Source: Antitrichia curtipendula
Lineage: Eukaryota > Streptophyta > Bryopsida > Hypnales > Leucodontaceae
Assembly: GCA_951230915.1 (NCBI GenBank)
Contig: OX579633.1
Coordinates: 3,472,001-3,536,000 of the forward strand
Direction: 5' to 3'
DNA length: 64,000 nucleotides
This document shows positions 43,080 to 56,013 of the stretch, piece by piece. The position numbers and the translations under genes were made by a program. The notes beneath the pieces are model-generated. The model had not been told where the DNA came from and made no database searches. It was given only the letters and a program-made list of their open reading frames with translations. Position 1 is the stretch's first letter, and each line of letters opens with the position of its first letter.

Positions 43080-46000
43080 TGTGAGCGCTTATTTATCCAC
43101 CCTTGGTAAATAATCGAACACAACCAAGTTCTTGGTAATTTATGGTTGATTTTACTTATGGACGCCTAGTGTCAATCCATTGTCCCTTCCAAGCAATGGA
43201 TCTTTTCTAATTCTTACTCATACACATCTTGCAAAAAAACCAAGCAATACTAATCCAAATTGCAATGTTTATCCTAATTGGATATACTAACTAAGCCGCT
43301 GTGTTTTTTTCGTGAAGTTTGAGACAGTCTAAATTTAACCATATAAGATGAGAGGGAATTTTATGCCATTTCCAAAAATATAAAACTCAAAGTCATACAA
43401 TTTTCCTAGTAAAAGTTATGGGCGGATGAAGATTTAGCTTCCACAAGCCTATCTAAACTTCATCCATAGATTTAGACCCCTTTTTCATTCCATTTTACTT
43501 TTAATTTTTGACTCTGACTTTCGATTACCAACTTTTATCTAGGTTTTAAGTTTGGTCTTAGATGAATGGTTTTTATTAGACTTCATCCATATTATATTCT
43601 AAAATTCATTTGTTGTTCACTCCTAGATGGTTAAGTGCTTTTCTAAGGTTAAACTAGTTCTGAACTGTACTAAGTTCCTTCTAGCTATTTCTAAATCTAG
43701 TTTCCTTCTTTGATTACCTTCTTCATTAGTGGTCTTTAATCTTATCCTACTTCTATGGTTCCGTATTTCTCCTAGCAGTTTATTAAATTTTACTTGTAGG
43801 TAATAATTCCAGATTTCTATAATGCTAAAACACGTGTTAATTGGACCTTTCTACTAGGAGTTATTGATGGATGAAGTTTAACTGCTAGTCAACGTTCAAG
43901 ACTTCATCCGTTGATTACTACTAGTCTTAATTCCAAAACTAACTTCTAATTTTACTTTAAGATCCGAGATTATTCTTACTTGCTAACTTCTTAATTTTGT
44001 TCCCTTTGGGTACTTCTAAATATTTTTCATCCAATTTAGGTGACAAACTTCATCTATCTATAATTTCTTTGGTTTAGCTCCAAATTCAACCTGTTTTATG
44101 TTTTTGAAAAGCTCTAAACTTCTACTCTAAGACTCTAAATTCAAAAGTGGACTGACTTCTATCCTATAGGTCTGACTTGTCCTTAGGCTTCGGCCCTATT
44201 GGTATTTTTGCTAATCTTTGCTAACCCATAAGAAGAGAAGGTTTTAGGCACATACCTCGCGGGTTGTTTCATCAGTTAGGTGGTTGAACACCCCTTCACA
44301 GTCTCTTTTCATTGCCATTGTTGCTTCCCTTGAGAGTTTTTGTTCATTGCTTAAAAAAATAGTTTTAATATAGATTTTGAATTCACTTCAAACTACTTCC
44401 TTCTTCTTTCTATTCTACTTCTTTCTCTTCTTTCTTCCTTTTCCTTTTCCTCTCCTCTTCTACACTAGTACTATTCCACCTAAGGTATTGATGGTGGTCT
44501 TACACTATAGCCTCAAACTTTGGGAGAGTTTAATGGTGTCTCCTACCCTCTTACACAACTTTTTTTTTTGTCATACTAATCCTCCTCCTAACGGTCACCA
44601 CGAATTCCCTAGATTTTTGCTTAAGTCTACCTAATCCTACGACTTAGGCTACTATTTATCATCTCTTTCCTTTCTTCTCCTACTTCATTCCTTCTCCTCT
44701 AATCTCCTTCCATTCTTGTCGTTTTCGTTTTGCTAGTGAGAGAGTTGGGAGTGCTTGTTTGCAGGTGTGACAGGTGGAGGTGTTCCTTCTATTTTCTCTT
44801 TTTCCTTTCTTTGTTTTTTTTCCTTCTCTTAAACCCCTATTCCCCTAGCCTAGTAGGACATTAAATCCAACATTTTAGAATACCAAATTAAAAAAAAAGA
44901 AAAGTGTGAGAGAGTCCGGTACTCCGGCTCCTTGGACCAGCCCTTGCCTGCTGAACCAGCCCCCTAGCTGGCCGGCCGCTTACTGGCTAGCTAGGGGGTT
45001 GGTTTTCAATAATATTTTTTTATTTTTTATTTTTTGTTATCTTTTTTCAACTAGACTATTTGAACTGGACTAGTTTGAACTGGACTAGTTTTGAATTGAA
45101 CTGGTTTTGAATTGGAATGTTTTTTTGGACTGATTTTTTTCACAAAACTTGGATAGGCTAGACACGCTAAATTTAAAAAAAACTGGACTTGCTAAAAATT
45201 TGTGTGGAATTAGACTTACAAAAAAAACACCCCCTTGGAGTAGGGTGCTGGTGTAAGAGACCACGACGATGGTAAGCCCCTTTTTTTAGGTTGGTTCTAA
45301 TTTTTGGCAAAGCCTGGATATTTGAAAATTAAAAATAATATCCTCACATGGATATTTGAAAATGAAGGTAGGGAGCTGCTTGGTATTTCGTAAAAAATGC
45401 CAAACTTTTCTGGGCCTTGTGATTAAAGCTTCGCCATCACTGGGATAACTATAAAAATGCCAAACTTTTCTAGGTCTTAAGGTCAAAACCTCGCCATCCC
45501 GAGGGGGGGTCTACAGATCGAGGAGAACTCTAGGAGAGAATAAAAAAAACACTCTAATGACAATACATAGTTGAGGTTAAAAGCTTCGCCGTCCCGGAGA
45601 GGGGTCCACTCAACAAGTAAAACTTTAGAAGGAGATTAGGAAATACACTTAAGAAAACACATAAAAGGAATTCAAAGCTTTGCCGTTCCAAAAGAGGGTC
45701 CATTCAACAAGGGAAACTTTAGAAAAAGATTAGAAAATATACTTAAAGAAAACACACAAGTTAGGATAACGGAATAACACAATCTTACATGCTAAAGGCC
45801 CCCCAAAGTGGCATCGCTAAGATACGGTGGGGGGTTACTCTAGGGTTATTGCAAGACATCAAAAAGACTCCTAAACTACCCCCATTAGCTCACGAGGATT
45901 TACAAAGGATACACAAAGTATAGAAAGATTCTCAAATTACAATAAAAGCACACAAAGAGTATACAAGGCAAGATAGAAGGACTCCCAAAGACCTTCAAAG

Positions 46001-47418
46001 CTTGAAATACAACAACAATGGAGCCAATGTGCTCCGAAAACACCGTAGAGGTTTTTGGCTTGAAATGCCAAAATATCCTAAATAACTTGGATCCATGGAC
46101 CCAAATCAAGTATGCGGGTGGTTTGAGAAGAGAAAGGATGCCCTTAAATACTCTTCCCTGGGCATCCACCTCCTCTTATTTTTTCAAAGGTAATCCTATC
46201 ACTTAGGATTTTCATCCTAATCTCTTAGTTTTGACTTTCTACGATGGTCCTACTTTCTAGCTTTTGGAATTTAACTCCAAATTGCAAACGGATTGCGCCA
46301 TTGGCTTCAGAAGGCCAATTTTACTCTTGAAGAATGTCCTCCCCTTTTTTCCTATGATAAGAACGCAAAGAATCCTAGCGCTAACTAAACACCAAAAATG
46401 GGAGAAAAATCCAACTTTTGGAGTTTGTCTTTTATGTGAAAAGTGACTAGCCTAGGCTTTTAAGTAGGTATAAGGGAGTAAAAAAGACCCCACTTTGACT
46501 TCAATTCAACTCCGTGTGCTCCCGATATGCTAGTCAACTCCACATTTGATCTTCAATTTTGCCGATTTTGAAGGAACCCATTTATTTTTTACCCTTCTAA
46601 CTATTGAAATGCCACAAAATTTATTGGATCATATCATTAACATAAAATAATCTATGCTCATTTTTGGTGAAATTTTACTGCATCCCGGATAATTTCTATG
46701 AATTTCCCATCATGAAAATTGGCGGTTGACCATCCGGAAGAATATCTTCTGATTATCAAAAAATTCCAAAACTTTTTGTGGAACCTTTCATAGAATCCCA
46801 TAACACATGTGAAAGTTTATATTTTTTACCATGCAACTTTCCACAAGGAGAATAAAATACCTCTACCTCCTTTAATTTCCGATAAATAGGAAATCTTTCA
46901 AACGAAAGGGAATCTTGGCAAACCAATTGCGCCGCCGGACTCTTGGCATGATTCCCACTTCAAGTCAGCATACTTAGGTCATAGATGCCTTTCACTGGTC
47001 CGTCTTGAGTTTTCTTCACATGTAGGCTAACAATTAGGATTTCTACTATTTCGTCGATAGAATGGGGAAATTGAAACCTTTATGTGGGAATCTACTTTAG
47101 GATTTTCACATAGTTCCCTCAGACCATTTTTAGCCAGTTTGTGTTCACATGCACAATAGGTTTAGACAATTGGATGTTTTTTACTTAAACACACTAACTA
47201 TGTACAATTTGTGGGTTTCTACACTATTTACATGCGGGATTAGGGTGTAACTAAAGAAAAACACTCTAAATAGGACCAAATGCTATATTGGTTTGTGACA
47301 TACTTATTTTGGTTTTACACTCTTTTGGGGGCTTTTTGTATAATAAACTACACTCAAAACTGCAAGAAATCCAAAAAAATTAAATTATGAATCACAAGTG
47401 GCGAATATGGGACTCACA
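43080..47418. mobile_element. 4.34-kb non-coding insertion with TGTGAG...CTCACA ends and CACTT duplication
   Basis: It splits dispersed repeat copy 4. The duplicated target is CACTT at 43075-43079 and 47419-47423. The ends start TG and end CA, as in LTR retrotransposons, but I could not see matching long terminal repeats or a primer-binding site, and there is no gag, pol or transposase frame. A large gene-less retrotransposon derivative is possible, as is an unknown class. Copy 3 at about 36440-36480 shows the empty site. Confidence 0.55.
45395..45745. repeat. tandem repeat inside the insertion (AAGCTTCGCCRTCCCGG unit)
   Basis: AAAGCTTCGCCATC / AAACCTCGCCATCCCGAGG / AAAGCTTCGCCGTCCCGGAG / AAAGCTTTGCCGTTCC recur at 65-105-bp spacing, the last two followed by GGGTCCA.TCAACAAG. 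Just upstream AAAATGCCAAACTTTTCT is repeated twice. Confidence 0.65.
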
Positions 47419-49700
47419 CACTTCCATCCACGCTTTTTATCCATTTGTATATGAATAGCCTCACTTAGGTTCAATTATTTGAAAAGATAAGAGTTCCTTG
47501 GTTATAGAGAGCAAGGAAGTTATTAGTGATGTAACAATTTTATTAATGAAACATATTGAATGCAAGTTTATTGGCGACAAAATTCCTGTCATGTAGGAGG
47601 TTTACAATTGACGATGCTACGAATCATAGAAATGGTTGTTGGTTTATTTATTCAAAAGGACAAAAGTTGACACTATCTCTGTAAAGTCACTCTCAGTGGT
47701 TGCAAGTGAATTCCTATCGTGTAGGAGGTTTTCTATCAATGATGGTGCAAATCATAGAAGTGGTTGTTAGTTCACTTATTCAAAAGACAAAAAAATAGCA
47801 TTGGGAAGTCATGTTCAATGGTTGTAAGTGATTTGTTAATTTCTCTAAAAAAAGACAAAACTGACCCTTGAAAAATTGATGCTCATTGGTTGCATATGGT
47901 AGTTAGTTCATTTATTTAAAGAAAAAAAAGAAGTTGACACTTGAAATATTCATGTTCAATGGTTGTATAAGACAAAAATAGTTGTCAAAGATATTTTCTA
48001 TCTATTCATGCAATGGATATTTTTATACAAAGGATTGCATACAAGATTATTGGAAGTATAATAGTAACTTAAAGATATTGGCTTCAAAAAAAAGTCAATA
48101 CTAGAAATATATTGTTCTTGCATTTTATGTTATAAATAAAGCAATTATGGGGGAAAAATGATTTTTTATTTAAGGAATTGATTTATCATCTATCTCCAAA
48201 TTTATTTTCAATTGGTATTTTTTTTATGATCCTTAATTTCAAAAACAAAGTTTTAATTTGTACACTCTAATTAAAATGCATAGAATAATAAAGACAACAC
48301 AAATATTGACAATATGTAGCAATGTATTTTGTTCCTAAATTATCAAATCAAAACGTGGAGTATACCTTTAATTTCATACTATTTTCCATTGTGCTACAAG
48401 TTTGTGAACATTGCCTTTCTCAAGGTGATTAAATTCTTTGAATATAAGGCATATTTCTTCAATTATGTGAAGGCTCAATATATATGCAACAAACAATACG
48501 TAGTATTACACAAAAATATTTCAATAGTAATCTAATTAGTTTGAATTATTCACAAAATTATATTGAAATGGTGAACTTTGTTTTTTTACATTAATAAAAA
48601 AAACTAATTAGTGTGAAATTTCACTAGATTAGTGAGGAAAATTTAACTACTATTCTTAATGTAATTTGTTTCATTAATGACAAAGATAGAGGCTAAAGGT
48701 TCAAAAAATCAATACATTAATTTGAACCTCCTACATTTTATATATGTGTATATGTGTACACATCAAATTTCAAAATTTTCTTATTTATCATTTCAATTGA
48801 CATAAAGTTTATTGTAAAATGTGAAAATATTAGCATTAGAATCCAACATGTCTAAAGAATGTATACACTTTGCATATTTCTATATTATAATTTTCATAAA
48901 AACTATTGTAGCATAGAGAGTCCACTTTAAAAAGAAGATTATAAAAGAAAATCACAAATTGTTGGAATTAGCCTTATTTATGCTTTCTCACCTTTGATTT
49001 GATTTGATTTTTATTTTTTTCTTTCAATTTATATAGTTAGCAATTTAGTTTTGTTTATCTAGGACAATTGTTTTTTGACTTGACCTATTTGGTCCATCAT
49101 GTGTAATGAAAGGATCCTTCTGTTTTGTCAAAAGAACTAAATGTAATGCAAGTCTTTCTATTCTCTCAAGTGTCTCAACCAAATATTTAGTGGTTAAATA
49201 TTTATAGATTTTATCAAATAATTTATTTTAGGTGCAACTTTGTAGAAAATTTAGAGAGAGAAATGATAATTCTTTGTCAAATCTTAAGAAGAAATGATTA
49301 CAAATGACCCAAAACTTATAGTGAAGTTAATATTTAACAAAAATATCATATAAATGTGCTAAAAGTAATATTAATATGCCAAGAATACCTTGGTAAAAGA
49401 TGTAACATATCAAAAGACAATGCAACATTGTTCGATGATCTTTAGTATAGGATCTCAATTAAATGAGCTCTTGTTTATTGTAGATTCCAAAAGATATTGA
49501 TAATTAAAATTATTCTTTATACAAAGGCTTACCTAGCCATAGCAACTACTTTTAATTAATGTGGATGAAAAAATAAAATGTGTTTTTGTAGAATGGGAGG
49601 ACAAGAATTTGTGCTCAAGCTTACATATAGTATTCAATTAAATACAACCTCTTCACTATTCAAGAATCAAGAAACATATTCAAGAAACATATTTTGGAAA

Positions 49701-52559
49701 AAATTTAAAAAAAAAGTTTTCTTATAAAAAAAGTTTGTCCATTTGTAAAAACTCCATGGAAATGATCATTTGTTAGAAAAACTAGTACAATATAAATTTA
49801 ACTATTTTTAAAAGTTCTTCACACAATAACTACTAAAATACTTGGAAATCATTCTATCCAAATTTTGTTTTCAAATTTTTAAGAATAGATACTCAATAGT
49901 TCTTTAAACTTCTAAAATTACAAGTGTGATATATTTTTGAAAATAATTATTTCCTACAAAATTAATTTTTGAAAATAACAAAAAAATTCTTGAGTTTTAT
50001 TATGTCTATATCCACCTTGAATATGAATTCCAACTACATTCAATCATTACTTTTAAAGTTGTGCTTGAGGAATTGAAGAATACTTCAACACACAAGGTAT
50101 GACAAGAAATAATCCAAGTTTTTCTTGCATCAACAATGATGGTAGCCAAATATGAAGAAAGTGTGTTTGAAGAAAGTGTGCTTGAAGAAAGTGTGCTTGA
50201 ATATTTGTGCAATACAAGTTTTATACTATTTTTTTATAATTAAAATTTTTGATTTTTGAATAATAACTTAATGATGGATTTGAAACATAAATTGTAAAAT
50301 ATGATCTATAGATCATTGCCAGATGGTTAAAAATCAATTGTTGTACTAACAAATATTTTTCAAAAAAATTTGAAAAAAATTGAAACATCTTTTTAACATG
50401 ATTATAGTTTGAGTATTTGGAATTTTTACAAGATTTCTTTTTTTAAGTTCAAAATATCATATTTTAATTATGCCATTGTGGTGACATTTTCAATTCTTTA
50501 ATAACTTTTATTCACCTCATTTTTTAAGGATCTTTTCTTGAAGTCAAAAAGTTAGTTTTTGATATCAAATATATTTCTACCCCTAAAACTAATGAAGATT
50601 TGCAAAAAAAATTGTGAATATCTATACAATACAAATGGAAGAGAACATAAGAATCAACAAATCTTTAGAAGAATGAAAAAACAAATTTTGTATGCTCAAG
50701 ACATGTTTGCGTTCACACTTTATTTAAAATTTGAAAGTCTTGGTCTTTTAGACATTAAGATATCAAGATTATGATATCAATCGTGGTATTTTGATATTTT
50801 GTTTTGCAACTTTCTGAAATGTGATGTGTAAATTTGTGCAAAATATGATTGTCATGCGTTTTCTAAGAAGAGTGACTAACTTGTCTTCAATTTATACTTG
50901 TAAAATGTTCCATGCACCTGTTAAATGTATGTCCCTTCATGACTTTGTTAACTATATCAAATCATCAATGGTCCTTTATATACTGTTATTAACTACAATA
51001 TTAGGATATATTTTTTTTAACAAACATAATACATATAGATTAAATCAAATATAATCATTCAAATGTTAAACCAATGATATAGTCTTGGTGTCACTCTTCA
51101 TTTCTCTTGAGATTTGAAGTAAGATCCTAGATGAGTATATTCTTGATTTATATCAACCTAAACAAATGGTTCAAGTTAAAGAAGACAAACCTTTTATCAG
51201 AGCTCAATTTAAATCCCTTGTCTTGGACTCAATTTTGCTCTCTTGCATCCCATTGTAGTAGAAATTGCACAAAGTGTGCAATTGGGGTTCAAAGGGTTAG
51301 AATTCGGTTGAAAACTCACCATTTTATGAATTCAGTGAACACTACTATGCGACTTCTATATATGACAAAAGATTCTTGCATTATTTTACAATGTGAAAGG
51401 ACACTTTTGATTGTCACTTGGGCATCGAGTAGAGAATAAAGAGAATCACATTAGGATCCAAAACAACAAAATAGTTCTCCTAGGGTCTACAATGAAAACC
51501 TATGCAATTTTGTTTTGACTATTTATAATGTGTTTTTCCCCTTAAAACACAAGTTGACCAAAAGATTTGTAGAATATTCCTTGATTTGCCATTCTTTTGT
51601 TGAAAATAATTAGTGGATCCAATAAGTAGAAAGACCACTTTATACTATGTCCTAAGTCCCATTAAATTATGAAAATTTGATTGTTAGAGAGATGAAAATT
51701 GGGATTGGGGGGTTCACATGACATCCTAATTTTGAAGTCCCACATCACTCCACAATGCTTGCATGGAAGTCTTTTTTGGAAGTTTTGGTTGCAAGGTTGT
51801 GGGACTTGGAGGCCAAATTGGATTTAATAAAAATGAAAACCCAACTCAACCTCCAAGTCCCATTAATTTTTTGGATGTAAAATGAAGAGAAAAACACCAT
51901 GTAAAGCATCCTAGTCAACTAAAATTTTGGCCAAATTTGTTCATGCAGATTTGCTACTAAGAGTGCCTCAAAAATATTAATATTAACTTTCTAATCCATT
52001 TTGGGGGCATAGAATTGCTACGTATTATTATACATGAGATAAGTTGAAACTTTAATTTGACCTTAATACTATGCTAGATACTATGAAGTCCCAAGTCCCA
52101 CATCTGATATTTTTTTATTAACCTTTTACAACACAAGAAAGTTGGGATTTGGCCTTGAAGAGCCTTGAAGAGTTAGGACTTTGGATGTAGTATGATGTGG
52201 CCCTAACTTAATCTTTCATTTTTCACTAAAAAAGTTAAATATTTGATTTTTGAGAGGTCTTCAAAGGCATATATGTATCATTAGTGAAGCATTACAGAAA
52301 ATCTCAAGCCTCTAGAGTGCCGCTCCAGAGTAGCTGAAAGGACCCTAGGATAACATTTAAATTCGCTTAAAGACTGTTTTTTCTCCTATAGTTGCTCACC
52401 TTGCGCCATGACATCAAATGACTATAAGTGGTTCAAAATCCAAGTAAAATGTATGATATAAGCTAGGTTCGGATATTGTAATACACTTTAATCCTAATTA
52501 TTGTATACCTTGTACTCTAATCAAGTTTTGAAAAAAAAAAGCACATGTTGAAATTAGTC
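49701..52559. other. AT-rich, no gene seen
   Basis: There is a threefold 15-bp repeat GAAGAAAGTGTGCTT at about 50153-50200. A fragment at 52200-52290 resembles the interior of the family-C element at 31910. Otherwise I find nothing I can support. Confidence 0.45.
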
Positions 52560-52589
52560 CAATGACATCTACCATCCAGGGTTGTCTAT

Positions 52590-53030
52590 CTGGACGTGAC
52601 GTGGGCTTTTTACGTCCAGATGTCATGACACGTCCGTCCTGACGTGTTATGACGCATCACAGCCTGTCGCCGATACTGATGGGACCATCCGCAGCACGGA
52701 TGAAATCTGTCTATTCTGCGACGGCATCGGGCCGTCTACTGGACGGTCATTCCGGCGCTGAATGGACATCCGTCTCTTGGACGGAGAGCCCGTCTGTGGA
52801 CGAAGAGGCCGTCCCCTGGACGGAGAGCTCGTCTCTAGATGAAGAGGTCGTCTCCAGGACGGTAATCCGTCCCCTAGATGCAAATCCGTCCTTTGGACAG
52901 GAAACCGTTCACTGGACATGAATCCATCCCGTCCCTTGGACCGGAATATCGCAGGACGGGACAGTCGCCGCTTGGACGGTTTCATTGGCAGGGCTACGGG
53001 TTTAGGGTCCACCCCATCAGTCGTCACTCC
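52590..53030. repeat. GTCC/GGAC-rich minisatellite
   Basis: Variants of CCGTCCCCTGGACGGAGAG recur at about 20-28 bp spacing. Each unit is itself near-palindromic (CGTCC...GGACG). Frames open on both strands through it are explained by the repeat. It is followed by an interstitial telomere-like run (TTTAGGGTTTAGGGTTTTAGGG, about 53043-53066). Confidence 0.7.
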
Positions 53031-53302
53031 GTCTAGCTGGGTTTTTAGGGTTTAGGGTTTTAGGGAGGGTTTTAAGGTGTATATTAAGGACTTCCGCCTA
53101 TTCAAGATTATTTCTCCTTGCTGATTTTGCCTTTCATGACTTGGTTGGAGTACAACCATTGCAGTAGAGCGAAGTCCAAAAAGAGTGTGTTGTGGTGGCA
53201 CTTGTTGTGAGAGCAACAAGTGTTGTTTCCACATCACATTTCAAATAGAATACTAATCTTTTTTTTGGTGCAGGGGTAGGTAGAGGAGGATAGATAAGAG
53301 CA

Positions 53303-54240
53303 ATGGATGGAGGAAGATCATAGTGGGAACCTTGGTACACATTACGGCCAGATAGAAAAGTTGTTTGCAAGTTTTGCGAAGCTTTGCTAAGCTAACGAAA
53401 GGATCGGTTGCTTTTCCATTTGGGATACAGATGAAATGACACCCTCCTTGGAGTGAGAGCGTGCACTAAAGTCAATGCAGCCGTGAAGGTAATGTTTTTT
53501 AATTGTGGAGGACATATACCTACGGACACTTTGCATGGAATTGGACGCGACGTGGAAGTGACATCACCATCAACGATACTACCAAGTGTAGTATGTGGCG
53601 AGCAACAACCTGATGCTTCAATCTCGGCAAACGATGGAGGAGAAAACACTGGGGGGCAAAGCTCTCAAGTACGATCATCGGAGACGCCCAACACTAATTT
53701 GACCCACAGTCGATTGATGAGGCAATTGTCTTTACAAGAAGGAATGAACGCATCAAATAAGCAAGTACTAGACAAGAAGTGGGCTAAGTTTTTCTATGAA
53801 GCCAATATACCATTCAATGTAGTGAGGCATCCTGCTTTTCTGGATGCAGTGAAATCAACATCGGAATCGAGAGTTGGCTACAAACCTCCAGTGTACCATG
53901 CACTTCGTACAAAGCTCATAAAATCTACAAAAGACAAAGTGGCAGCAATTATAGCAGAGAAGACAAGTGCACCAATCCACAAGTATGGCGTTACAATATG
54001 CTCTGATGGATGGACAATGTTACACATCGACCATTGATGAATGTCATGTTGGCATGTACACGTGGAGAAGTATTTCTTGGATCGATAGACACAACAGGCG
54101 AAAGCAAAGATGCTACTTACGTGGCTAATTGCATGGGTGATTACATTGACGAGGTAGGGGCACAGAACGTGGTACAAGTTTGTACAGACAATCACTATAA
54201 GAAACCCGCGTTTTTTGGGGCGCTAGCAGAAAACGTCTGA
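53303..54240 (+). pseudogene. hAT-type transposase, N-terminal half, broken
   Basis: From ATG 53303 the frame gives a BED-like zinc finger region (DRKVVCKFCEALLS) interrupted by TAG 53321, TAA 53393 and TGA 53432. It then runs open through a Ser/Asn-rich linker into a DUF659-type segment: VLDKKWAKFFYEANIPFNVV, YHALRTKLIKSTKDKVAA and YGVTICSDGWT. Near 54020 one base appears to be missing. The reading continues in the next frame as HRPLMNVMLACTRGEVFLGS, IDTTGESKDATYVAN and VVQVCTDNHYKKPA, to a stop at 54240. DUF659 is the RNase-H-like N-terminal part of plant hAT transposases. The catalytic C-terminus and dimerisation domain are absent downstream. Confidence 0.8.
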
Positions 54241-56013
54241 TGTCGGAGTTGATGTCAACACGTTGCGCAGTGTAGGCTATAGGTCAGTGAATTTCTTGTG
54301 ATGTTCTACAAAACATCTTCATGTTACATGGAAAACAAGCTAGTATCCCGGAGGATGTACATGTTCTTTACAACGTCGCGAGAAACAAGGTCATGTTCAG
54401 CATTGACGTCAGAAAAAACATGAAGATGCCACGTCAGCTTCGTTTGGTTTTCCAGCGCAGGTAATTTTTGAGAAGTTACTGAAGGCTGAGGTAAACTGCA
54501 AGGGAAAACAGAGGGAGCAGCAGTTCGTTGGTCATTTTTGAAAGGGTTGGATGGATGTACATCTAATTAGTTTGGGAGTAATTGAAGATGCTGTTGTGCT
54601 TGGAGCTTTCCTGAAGTCAGAAATTGGGAGACCAATTGGAACAGATCAGGAAAAATATTAGGAGCACATAGAAGGACAAGTCATGATAGTGGAAAAAAAA
54701 AGGTAGATGGAAAAAACAATATTGTAAATTAGTAAATGTAATGTGAAGAATTCCAACAAGTGAAGTACAGAATTCACCACATACTTCAAGAAAAAAAATT
54801 ATTTTATGAAATGCAAAGTAAGGTTTAAAATACACTTTACATTGAGGGAAAAAATGGGGAGAAGGTTAAATACTGTTTGAAATTGGGAGGAAAGAAGACA
54901 AGAGTTTAACAAAGTGAGGTTTGTATTTCACCCATAAATTCATGGAAGCCAAAAAAAAAATAGAAAAGGCAAGTTAAATAGACCTAAGAATCCGCTCTTG
55001 GTTAGTAAAAGAAAGGGGACAAAGGCTATTGCGTGCTCTAAATTGGGAGAGACCACAGCAAGTGCTTTATGAAGTACGATTTAAGGATTCACCACACATA
55101 GTGTACAAAAAAATTTGAAATATGAAAGGCAAGAGAAAGCTTCAAACACAATTGTGGCTTAAAAAAAATTGGAAAAAAGGTCAATGGCGGTTATACATTC
55201 GGAGAAAAGGAAGCACAAATTTTACTAAGTGAGTTACGACTATTTTAGGCTCCACCACATATTGCTTAAAAAAAATTACACACGACAAAGGCAAGCTAAG
55301 GCTAGCACCCGACACACGGTGGGAAAAAAAAGAAAACATAATAAAAAGATGTTGGTAATTGGTAGAAATGACGGCAACGACTTCAAACAGGTGAATTTAT
55401 CTTCTACCACGTGCTGCTGAATAATTGAATTGAAATATGAAAGGCAAACTAAAGGTCTAAGCATGTTTATGGCTGTAAAAAGACATAGAAGAAGGTATAA
55501 TTAAAGCTTGTTCCAAATTCGGTGAATGGAGGACAAAGATTTCAACAAGTGAGGTCTTGGATTCAACCACAGATTAATGGAAAATAGAATTTCCAATATG
55601 AACAGGAACCTTAGGCTACAAACCTTCTCCGGTTCTAGAAACAACAAACTTTGAAGGTGAAATACTGTTCCATTGTGTGACAAAGAATGGCATGAATTTT
55701 TACAAATCAGGTAGGAAATTCAAAACATTTACAACAACATGGAAGACATGAAGATGACATCTGAAAGTAAACTAACTGACAACCACTTTGAAAATGAATA
55801 GCGTCTTCGCCATCGACATCTATTCCAGATACAGTTACAAAGTCAATGACAACGTCGCTTACGACGTTAGGGGTGACGTCTTTCTAAACACATCATCAAT
55901 CCAACATGACATGGAACTTGATGCCCACAGCGACATGTACTAAGGCATCTCGCTTGACAACAGAAGCCCCTTCCTATCAGAGGCTCTGTTGGGCCCAAAC
56001 AGTAGAGGAATTG
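54241..56013. repeat. degenerate tandem-like repeats, no gene
   Basis: Between about 54720 and 55690, blocks AATTGGGAG, AGAAAAGG.GACAAA, ACTAAGTGAG.T..G.ATTCACCACA and AAATATGAAAGGCAAGCTAAGG recur roughly every 165-185 bp, about six times. 54241-54470 and 55790-55940 are rich in GACGTC/GATGTC motifs like those further right. Confidence 0.45.

Larger units (their letters stand above)
42781..49700 (-). repeat. dispersed repeat, copy 4 (inverted), split by a 4.3-kb insertion
   Basis: The left piece 42781-43079 (CTTGCTTTCCTACGCAAGG, ATGTTTTATCTAATTTGAAAG, CTATACACAAGTATTGAATG) and the right piece 47424-49700 together follow copy 3 and, beyond it, copy 2 in reverse. The right piece includes ATGCGTTTCT-free, AT-rich DNA with no coding sequence and an uninterrupted TTAA at 49459-49462, where copy 2 carries an element. 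Confidence 0.65.

Noticed and set aside
52647..53027. Overlapping open frames on both strands
   Set aside because: Both arise from the self-complementary minisatellite.
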